A stretch of DNA of 64,000 nt from Paraspadella gotoi (Eukaryota; Chaetognatha), in assembly GCA_051294375.1 (NCBI GenBank), contig CM119266.1:18710087-18774086 (forward strand). Direction: 5' to 3'. Positions within the stretch are counted from its first letter, which is position 1. Each line of letters starts with the position of its first letter. The notes beneath the pieces were generated by a model that saw only the letters and a list, made by a program, of their open reading frames with translations, had not been told where the DNA came from and did no database searches. Positions 39,401 through 50,100 of this stretch are shown in pieces. Position numbers and translations under genes: made by a program.

Positions 39401-40632
39401 TATGGTGGACTAAAATCCACCAACCGTTCATCAGCGGCTATTGGTGCAGGAGACAAATAATTCGTCTCCCAACCCAAAGGTCCCAGTGGTTTCCTAGTAG
39501 TTAAGAGGGACGGGGCGCTTAACCTGCCTGTAACACAGTGTTACAGCCTGATCTGAAGCTCAGGGACTGCTTAAGCAGTGCTTATATTGAAAGGTTCTGT
39601 CACTAGCATAACAATAATTACTGTCTCTTCATTGGTGAGCTCGACTTCCAAACACTACAGCAACAACAACACTTTCAGGCGACATGCCTCAACCTGTCGA
39701 TGCACTTTCTGCCAGCAACATATCATGTCTCAACTTGGGGATGAACTTTCCACCAACAATTCACAGAAGAGATGCAACAGACTTCTTCCTAGGGGAGGGG
39801 GGATGTATAGTAAGGCGTAGTAAATTTTCTAAATTTAACTTTAATTAAAATTCTAAAAGTGAGGAACGAACAACATTATATTAATGAACATTTATGTAAT
39901 AAAAAAATTTATAATAAATTTTACAATTTACGCAGTAGGCCATATTTATACTAGTACTAAACCAATAAATGTTAAAATTTCAAAACAGTTTTTTGTAAGA
40001 TTTTTTTGCAGATTTGGATTCGTCATAAAAAGTTGATAAATAGAAATATAACTCTTTTTGAAAAATTCCTTCATTAAGTGGGTCAAAAATGAGAAAAAGC
40101 TATATTTTAAGCTGAAAATTAATTTTTTCCACATTAAATATAGTTTTTTTAATTTTTAACCCACTTAATGAAAGAATTTTTAAAAATGAGTTATATTTTC
40201 TTTTGTCAACTTTTTACGAGGAATTCAAATCTGCAATCAAAATTAAGAAAAGCCTATTTTGAAATATTTCGATTTTATAAGGTTAGTACTATATATAAAT
40301 ATAGCCTACTGCGAAAATTAAAAAACATAAAATTAATTTTTTTTACAAATTAATGTTCACTGATGGTATGTTGTTCATAATTGACTTTTAGAATTTTCGT
40401 ATGTAACTTTCACTACGCCTTAATGTATAGTGGAATAAAATCCATTAACCATTCATAATCAGCCATTGGTGCCAAAGGACCGGGGTTCTAGCCCGGTTGC
40501 CGCATTGCAGTTAAGAGGGATGGGGCGCTTAACCCGCCTGTAACACAGTGTTACAGCCTGATCCGAAGCTCAGGGACTGCTTATATTGAATGGTTCTGAC
40601 ACTAACACACAACAATCGTTACTGTCTCTTCA
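39401..40632 (+). mobile_element. TRIM-like LTR element, family A, with nested hAT MITE
   Basis: 5' LTR 39401-39631, primer-binding site TGGTGAGCTCGAC, a short interior, a GGGGAGGGGGGATG tract, then a 3' LTR that starts at 39806, is split by the hAT-like MITE (39811-40422) and resumes to 40632. AGGG flanks the whole (39397-39400 and 40633-40636). Removing the MITE and one 8-base duplication leaves a layout like the element at 12651. The short plus-strand frames at 39292 and 39578 are not genes. Confidence 0.8.
39811..40422. mobile_element. hAT-like MITE, 612 bp (copy 2)
   Basis: The terminal repeats are the same as in copy 1 (TAAGGCGTAGT ... ACTACGCCTTA), with ATGTATAG duplicated on both sides (39803-39810 and 40423-40430). 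It is inserted at base 6 of the 3' LTR of the surrounding TRIM. Its length equals copy 1, with scattered substitutions. The open frames inside it on both strands are AT-rich by-products. Confidence 0.9.
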
Positions 40633-40882
40633 AGGGTCGACTTTATTTCCAAATGATTTTCTCATTTTTAAATATTTTCAAATAATTAACCTGCTCGTGA
40701 TGTCCGACAAAGAGAGAGAAAATACACAGCGTTAAGCTTGATAAGAGTCACGAACAAAGTACTGAGAGTATTAAGAGCGACTTTATACAGAGAAAAATTT
40801 GGCACGCCTCTAAACAGTCAACATTTTAATCTTCCACAATGTAAACAAAAATGCAGAATGGCATCAAATAATTTTAAAGAGC

Positions 40883-40888
40883 TTTATT
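40883..40888 (-). promoter_or_regulatory. candidate polyadenylation signal AATAAA
   Basis: It lies about 190 bases past the stop codon of the four-helix membrane-protein gene, on the same strand. No GU-rich element was checked beyond it. Confidence 0.35.
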
Positions 40889-41077
40889 TATATCAATATT
40901 ACTGTTTCATTTAATTTTTCGTCGCCACAGGTTTAAAAAAACATTAACGTCGCGGAGCCATCCTCGCTGACTTTTTTTCCGTCGACCTCATTGTTATATA
41001 ATATTATTAGTTTTTTTGACAACATCGACGGAGCGGCCTTTGGCTGCTACGGAGTGCTACGGAATGGCCTTTGGCTG

Positions 41078-41167
41078 CTACGGTGCATCCTCAGTTTCGA
41101 TGGCGTTTTTAAGTTGCGCTTTTTTCGCACTTCCCGCTTTTGTGGAGTCTTTATCCCGTAAAGCATC
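41078..41167 (-). CDS. tetraspan gene, exon 4 (tail and stop)
   Basis: Acceptor ATTTTTAG, phase 0, then 29 codons (DALRDKDSTKAGSAKKAQLK and NAIETEDAP) and TAG. The composition is Lys/Ala/Asp-rich, cytoplasmic in character. It was found only by splice site and phase because it lacks an ATG. Confidence 0.7.
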   Translation of the reverse strand, partial: DALRDKDSTKAGSAKKAQLKNAIETEDAP

Positions 41168-44100
41168 CTAAAAATTAAGCCATAGCTTGAATATTTTCTT
41201 ATTATTAATCAAATTATCAATTAAGTGATCCTATTCTCATGTAAAAATATTTAGCAAGCAATATTTGGAGGTAGATTAGGATGTATGAGGTTATTGAGTT
41301 AATTGCAGATTCATTTTTCAGAGTCATCCTGAGAGGACTACGAGCACGCCATATGTAGTTAGTTATATAACGATTTCGCTAGGGGCATATGTCGTTTTTG
41401 CCTAATCGCCAACTACATCTGGCGGTAGTTAAGGTTAGCTGTGAAGGTTTGGGAGGTGATTTACTAAACCCTAAACTATGGTAAGGGTTGAGTTGAGGGC
41501 GGTGGGATAACACTTTAAAACATTGGTCTTTCTGACTTTAGTCACTGCCATATTTATTACTTTATCTCCTAACCATTGATTCCATATAGTAATATGATAC
41601 TTCTCTATGAGTTTCAACAGGCCACATTAAGGGCTATATGATCAACCAAAGAAAGAATCTGATTAAATGACATTGAAATAATTTAAGCATTAAAGGAAGA
41701 CAGTTCGACGATCCACTATTATAGCGGAATATTCTGGCCGTGAACTCATTCTGTCTCTCTCTCAAATAAAACAGATCGAAGGTGAACACTTTCCTAAAGG
41801 TGAAAAAAAATTAAACATTTGCTACACCTTACCTTGGAGGCTGGGGATCGTTGTTTTGACTTGAGGGTCGCATGATCTCGGACTTCCTCGATAGATGGTC
41901 TTCGGCGCCATTGATAACGGATGGCGTACTTAAAAGCAGAAATATAATCAGCTTGAAAAAATAAGATAATAGGACTAAACTCTGACAAAACAAGAACCTT
42001 AATTCGAATATGTTGCGCCGCAGTAACTGCCTTATCACGTGTATTTCTCGTGACATCAATAATTTCTTAACCCGTGTATTTATGACACACACTGCATCGG
42101 AATTACGTCTTTTATTCTTTACAGTTTTTAGCTTTCCTGAATTCGGCGCTAGCAGTGACTTAGATTTGAGGTTTTTCCTGTCTTAACAAATGAACAAATT
42201 ATATATATTTTTAAAATAATTGGGACTGACCGACGGGCAGACATACCGACAAACCGACCGAAAAGTGACTTATAGAGTTGCTCCGCGAGTACTCGCGGCG
42301 CAACTAAAAATCCACAGGTTTTTTGAGAATACTGTGGCGAATCCTAATTTCGCCTCCCGTATAGCTTGGTGAAACTCATTGGCTTGGACAGCTAAGTACT
42401 CTTTCACCAACCATGAATTTCGGGTTCAATCCCTACACGGTCACGCTGGTTAAAGTGTGATGGTGTCGGAATAAACACGCCAGTGAGATGGGGTTGTCAC
42501 TGCAGGTTCAGAGAAAGAAATATAGACATCTGATTAGCTGCTTACCACTAAATTATTGTGAGCAGATCCGACATTGTTTGCTCGAACTATATAGTTTTTT
42601 TTTTTTAATTTTAACCTACTTAATGAAAGAAATTTTAAAAAGGATTTCTATTTTCTTTTATCAACTTTTAACGAGGAATTCAAATCTGCCATGAAAAAGG
42701 AAAAGCACAAAAATTGAAAAAACACAATTTTTTTGGTTATAAATAAGTATTCACTGGTGATACGTTGTTCGAAATTGACTTTTATAATTTTTATACGTAA
42801 CTTTTACTACGCTCTAGTTAATAGGGTCAGTTCGAACCCCTAAGTTCCGAACTTGAGGGAGGAATGAGTCGACTTACGACCGGTCTCTTACGAGAACCTT
42901 CCTTTTTCCCTCTCCTTCGGGCCAGTCGGTCACCACCGTCACTTTGCCCAAGCTCTGGCAATGACTGGATCCACAAATAGGGCCGAGGAGACCGTAAGGT
43001 CAAGTTGGTCCGGGCGTTGATAAAAGTGGATCTAGAGATTGCTCGTCTCACTTCTTTTCGACTTCACCTTCTTCCCACTTTTATTCCTACTATTTTCGTC
43101 TTCTACACTATTTTGAATATTGCAGTATATTCATTTGTGTTACGAGAAAGTTTGTTTTAATTATTTAGGCTGTATCGTTCTTAAATATCTAGTAATTATA
43201 CCGCCTCACTCGTATAATAATACTAATTCGTTTATTTAAGGTTATTCCTCCTCCCCCTACTTCTAGACGGACTTGAATCGTGAATCCGTTGTAGAGACCT
43301 ATCACAGAAGTTGCGAACATAGTGCAAGCCATCGCCGCCACCACGTTGTTGGCTTGGTAGTCCTCGTCTTTCTCGTCTATTCTCAGGAGAAAAATGATGG
43401 CAACAGGCGCGGCTGTGCCCAAAGCGCAGAGAACCATGTAGACCACGATTCCTCGAAGGTTCTTCCTGCGATTAATGAATGGGAGTTTAAATTAGTCGCG
43501 TCTGCTTGTGTCTTGACTCGAATGAATAATTGGAAAATTCACTTTTTCGATCTGCCGGTCACGCATTTTAATAGTAAATCGTTTAAAAAAAAATACTTCC
43601 ATCTGTTCATCGCTTCGTCTGTCCGGCCGTGTCCAGTAGCGTGGAGCATAAATACAAGATATGATATATGACCTCTTGTGTCCCCTTAATTTTTTGTATT
43701 TGATATAATACGATGCCCCAAGATAAAAAAAATAAAAATTCGCTCGCTTAATTTTCCCGTTCTATGGATTTTATAAAGCAATTTGATGTAAAGAAATTGT
43801 AAAAAAATCGCCAAATTTGATATCAAAGAAAGCTGGTTAAGTTCACTTTTTTAAGTGAAATATAGCTAAAACAAAGAATTTAAACCCATTTTCATCCATA
43901 AAAATTTTTAAAAATATGTTTATTTAAATATTGAGCAATTCTAAAAGATAAGTATTTTCATAAAAATTTTGTTAAAATTAAGCAAAATGAAAAATAAGTA
44001 CCAAGCCACAAACGCAGTAAATATCCTTTTTAAAGCTTATAAAAGCTTTTAGTAGCTACATTAAACTTTATACAGCTTATAATAAGCTTTACTAAAAAAT

Positions 44101-47100
44101 ATTAATTGACTTTACCATAGGCCTTACCCATTACCACTCTCCCTCCCTTCGAAGATCGCTCTTGCCGATCTGTCTTCTTTTTTTTAATAAAATGAAAAAA
44201 TTATCATGAAAGATTGGTAAGATCTTTTTAAATAAAACTACTCTGTTAAATATTAGTACAATTAATAATAAAATAATAATAATAATAATAATAATATAAT
44301 AATAAACTATTACAATTTGTTCAGAAAAATTAAATTTTAGATCAGAGATGTTTTATCACTATTTTCATAACTTCTATCAATTTTGTTTAACATTTTGTTG
44401 GCTCATTTTAGTCTGTATAACAAGGAGGTTAATTTTCTTATAATAAATAATATAATCCTAAATTGTATTGACGCTCGTGGCGGCGTGTGGGCATGGCCAT
44501 AGGGGCTCGACGTCAGATGGCCGTGGATTCGATATCGGCAGTCTACGTTCTGCCCCATTGCTCTCGACGAAGTTTGCCCCATATTCTCGAGAGAAAGAGC
44601 GCGACTACGAACTACGCTTTGAAGAAGCTTTATCTCTCTGATTCACTCACATCACTCTCTCTCTCTCACTCACTCACTCTCAGTTGTCTCTTCTCTCTCT
44701 CTGAAGAGAACTTCTGTTTCGACGCTTGCGGTCCGGGCGTTTGCAGAGTCGCTCGTCCAAAAAAAAATGGTTTTGACAAAAGTCTCGCTGACTTTATCTC
44801 TGCTGAGTGTAAAACAAGAATTTCCCAAAAGTCTAAAGGTTTATTTTCTCGGTGACAGACGTAGCAAATATTTGCGACAATAACGTGACAAAATAAGTCG
44901 CGAAACCCCTAAAAACGGTTTTTCGGACGAGCAACGACTTTCCAAAGCGTGGTTCTAAAACGACTGAAAAGCCGGTCATAAAAATTATAAAAATCAACCA
45001 TACGAGCTCTCAACAAACCCGAACAATCCAACACTCATATAACGGGCCGAAGAGAAAAAAATGACCCAAAAGCTTCCAAAACTTTTTAACAAACTACATA
45101 AAAATAGAAGACGAAATGACGTTTGAAAACATGTCTGCCAATAATAAATAAATTTATTTGTGAAAATCCAAATTTTGGTTTTATCTATATCTTTTACCAA
45201 CGAAATGAAAAGAAAACGTAATGGACCGAAAAAGACAAAAGCGTGAACTCGGGAAATATCCACTATATTTTTTATGTAAAGCATTGTTTAGTCAGCAGGG
45301 GCATTGAAACGGTTTTAGAACCTATATTTTTAATATTCTCCTTTCGTCACATTCCATCACGTTTTTAGTCGGAATCTGCTTATCAGAGATCTCGACTCTA
45401 TAACTCACTTTTTCGGTCCGTCGGTCCGCCCCCTCAATTAATGTCGGGGCACATACTTATACTATGTCAGAACATGAACATTATGATAAATTATGCAAAA
45501 AATGATAGATTCCGTCCGTCGTGTGTCGTCTGTTCCTCCCCTGAAACAAATATCCATTCCGTCTGCGTCGCATGAGATACTACACTCGGATTGGTGTGGA
45601 TAGGTAAGTTGTGTGATTGAGCTGGATATGAATTGAGATTCGTCCGAGTGGAGATGAGTACTCCTAAATGGAAAAAACAAAAAAAAATATATTCACTATT
45701 TGAACACACAATTGCTCATGAGTGGATGGGCTGATTGACCTGGAATTTTGTATGTGGGTGAAAGTGTGTGAGAGAGAAAGAAATCAAGTTTCGAAATAGT
45801 TTGATGGAAATGAGTTTAAATTGAAAAAAAAACCTGTTTTACAATAATTGATTATGCTTCTTCCTTATAATAAATGTATCTGCAGGATGTATTAATAAAT
45901 CAAATAATTAATCAGTTAATTAATCAATTAGTAAATAAATTAATCAATAATTAATTAATTAGTCAATCAATCGTCCATCCCGTCCCATCTTAGCAAAAAG
46001 CTCCAATACTCGTGATTGGCTGGTTGGATTGGATTAAATTTTGTGTGTGGGTAGGAAAGTGTGTGATAAAGCTGGATATAAAATTTCGATGGAATCGTGT
46101 GAGTGGAAATTAGTTTAAATTGAAAAACATAAAGTCGAATTTACTAAAATCTTTTTACTTTTTTAACCAATAAATACTCCAATTAATCATAATTGGATGG
46201 ATAGATTGAGTTGAAATTTTGTGTGTGGGTAGGAAAACGTATGACGAAGCTTGATATAAAGTTTCAGTGGAAACGTACAGTGGAAATGAGTTTTAAATGA
46301 AAAAAATATGAGTCACATTTACTTAAATCTTTTTATTTATTTTAACCCATGATAGATTGAGATGAAATTTTTTGAGCCGGTAGGAAAGTGAGTGAAGAAG
46401 CTAGATATAAAGTTTTGACGGAATGCAAGTTGAAAAATTATGCAAGTTGAAAAAAATGATGCAAGTTAAAAAAATCTTAAAAGCATAAGGAATATGCCAT
46501 AGCAAAAAGAGAAGAGAGAGGAGTAGAGAGAAGGAGAATGAAGAGAAGAGGAGAGAGAAGGAGAGAAGAGAAAGAGAGAGAAGAGACAAAAATAAAAAAA
46601 TCATTAAACAACAAGATCGACCAGAGCCCATGTATCAATGAAAATATAACCGGACAAAAAACGAAATGAATCTCGTACGATATATTATTATTAAATAGTA
46701 ATTGATGGAGGTAATACTAATCTGAATTGATGTAATCTATTTTGATGTAATAGGAAATATGAGTTTTCTCATTATCATTTTTCGTCGCGTTGTTCACTGC
46801 AGGATAGTCATAGTGAATGCGAATGATTGTCATATCATTAGATAGACGAATGATAGATCAATAAGATAGCAAGAATATATCAAAAACAAATGCGTTAAGA
46901 GATGAAGAGAGAAAGAGAAAGAAGAAGAGAAAAGAGAGAGAGAGAGAGAGAGAAGAAAAGAGATATAATCCACGAAAATCTCGGATGAAAATATGGGATT
47001 TGTATTGAAAAAAAAGCGCGGAATAAATGGAATAGAAATTTTTAGAAGGAAAAAAATAATCGAATTTTCAAAACAAACGATCACGCAAGAGGACAGATAG

Positions 47101-50100
47101 GGACGACACACACAGAGAGACAGAGAGAGAGAGAGAAAAGAGAGAGAGAGAAGAGACAGCCGCTGCAGAGAAAAAGAGAAAGAGAAAGAGCGATATATAT
47201 AATAATTAAGAGAGAGAAGAACTGCTACAGCCCTTACTCGTTAAAGATCAGCAGTACTATATGGCGCCGCAATGTAGCGTGAGCTAATTGTTTGTTTTGA
47301 ATAAAAATGTAAAAACAACATAATTAAAACTGTCCTGACGTCAATTTTTAAGGACATCGATGATGACAAGCTGAATATGAAGATTATAATTAATCTATTA
47401 ATTAATTAATATATTATTAATTAATCTTATTAATAATTAATCTATTAATTATTAATTAATTAATCTATTAATTAATTAATTAATCTATTAATTAATTATC
47501 ATTAATCTATTAATTAATTAATTAATATCTATTAATTAATTAATACTATCGTAGGCAGATCCGACATTGTTTGCTCAAGACTTGTTTCTTTTCTCTGTCT
47601 CTCTTTCTCTCACACTCTCTCTAATCTCTCTAATCTCAGAAAACTTTCAAAGCTTGGCCTCCCTAACTGACTATTTGTTGGGCCTGCCTACCTGATTAAA
47701 ACTGAAAAGCTTGCTTCCCTAACTGACTGTTTGCTGGCCTTCCTACTTGATTAAAACTGAAAGCGTGCCTCCCTAAACTGACTGTTTGCTGGCCTGCCTA
47801 CCTGATTAAAATGAAAAAGCTTGCCTTCCTAACTGACTGTTTGCTGGCCTGCCTCCCTGATTAAAACTGAAAAGCTTGCTTCCCTAACTGACTGTTTGCT
47901 GGCCTTCCTAACCTGATTAAAACTGAAAAAGCTTGCCTCCCTAACTGACTGTTTATCTGCCTGCCTACCTGATTAAAACTGAAAAGCTTGCTTCCCTAAC
48001 TGACTGTTTGCTGGCCTTCCTACCTGATTATAACTGAAAAGCTTGCCTCCCTAACTGACTGTTTGCTGGCCTGCCTACCTGATTAAAACTGAAAAGCTTG
48101 CCTTCCTAACTGACTGTTTGCTGGCCTGCCTACCTTGATTTAAAACTGAAAAGCTTGCTTCCCTAATTGACTCTTTGCTGGCCTTCCCTATCTTGATTAA
48201 AACTGAAAAGCTTGCCCTCCCTAACTGACTGTTTGCGCTGGCCTGTCTACCTGATTAAAACTGAAAAAGCTTGCCTTCCTAACTGACTGTTTGTTGGCCT
48301 GCCTACCTGATTAAAACTGAAAAGCTTGCTTCCCTAACTGATTGTTTGCTGGCCTTCCTACCTGATTAAAACTGAAACAGCTTTTCTCAACTGACTGTTT
48401 GCTGGCCTTTCCTACCTGATTAAAACTGAAAAGCTTGCCTCCTAACTGACTGTTTGCTGGCCTGCTACCTTGATTAAAACTGAAAAGCTTGCCTTCCTAA
48501 CTGACTGTTTGCTGGCCTGCCTACCTGATTGGAAACTGAAAGCTTGCCTTCCTAACTGCAGCTTTGCTGGCCTGCCTACCTGATTAAAACTGAAAAGCTT
48601 GCCTCCCTAACTGACTGTTTGCTGGCCTTCCTACCTGATTAAAACTGAAAAAGCTTGTCTCCCCTAACTGACTGTTTGCTGGCTCTGCCTACCTGAATTA
48701 AAACTGAAAAGCAAAATTAAATCACCGTCAGTCTCAGTAAAAAAAATAATAATCCATTAAACTAAAAAAAAAAACCGGTATTATCTATATCTCCACTCTG
48801 AACTTTATTTCAAGTTTTTTATTCTCCCGCGCCTTAAATGCATTTGCGCATTTAAGTTTCAAACTAAAAATTTGTACTAATAATTCTTCTGTTTTACTTG
48901 TTAAATTTAGTTTTGTTAAACCAGGTATTATGTTATAGTAATTGACATCATCAATCCGATATGTGTTGAATGAAAATATGATATCTCCATGATGCATTGA
49001 TTTATATGATGCTTGTAGTCGGGCATTGCTAAGTGCTCACCCCACCCTATAAGCCATGAACTCTTTCAGGCTCATGACACAGAACTAGGTACCGAGGTTT
49101 CGAAATCTCAACCGGTACTCGGTCACCGCGGGGAGAGGTGCGGACGGCCATGAACCCGCCTTGGGGGCGGTGGCGGAGTACGCCTTCAAGCCTGGTTCAA
49201 GCCCCAGGACCCGTTCCATGTCTGCTAGAGGGGTTTAGTAGAAGTTATGGATAGTTCATGCTCTGCCCACTGTTAGGCGCCGTATCCAGCATATGGCTTC
49301 TTGATATGAAACTACCGCTTGTCTTTTTTGCCAACATATCACGCAATTGAATTCCTCAAGAAAAATATGTTACTATTGTAGCGATGCGTCTAGATGAGCC
49401 AAGCTACATGTTGGATGTTCGGTCAAAGTGCGAGAATCCGGATGAAAAATTCAACCTTTGAAGGAACACGTCGTGGAAAGACTCAGGAGCAATTCTCGAA
49501 GGCTGAGTGCACTGGGTAAGACCATCAGAAATATTTAAGCCACGAAGGAAGTAGTTAGAGACTTTTAGATTTCGGTCCAGGTTTTCATTTTTAAGAATGG
49601 AAAGCAAAAAAGTTGGACTAATTAAACGATATCAATATTGTGGTTATTTAAGATAAACTGGTTTAAAAAATAAGTAAGTTTATTTGATTTTTGTAATGCA
49701 ATAATGAGGTAGAATCTAAAAAACATATTAGGACAGCTAAGAGATAAGAGCACAATAAACGGCAACTCATTTATAATTAAGAAAGATTTTTTCAGACCAA
49801 ATTGAGACCTTCGGGCTGCGCAAGCGATCCGTTCACGCTGAGACGGCGTCGGTATGGATGGGGGTAACCTCTCAACAACAATAATTCGGACCCAACTCTC
49901 GATGGAGATGAAAAAAAAAAAGAGATTCGGGAATTAGAGGGGATAAGCCACTTAACAATCACTTTTTAAAGAATTTGTATTCCAAATCGTAAGGTTTAAA
50001 TTTAAAATGATTGATTGTGGTTTCATTACTAAAAAACAATAAACCTCAGATGTTGTTCTTCTATTCATTGTTTTTTATTTTTTTTGAGCTTTCATTGTGA

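Noticed and set aside
44487-44855. 122-codon plus-strand frame as a gene
   Set aside because: It passes through a CT microsatellite (Ser/Leu repeats) and shows no start context, splice site or recognisable domain.
47385-47548. AT tandem repeat as a replication origin or matrix attachment site
   Set aside because: Only base composition supports it.
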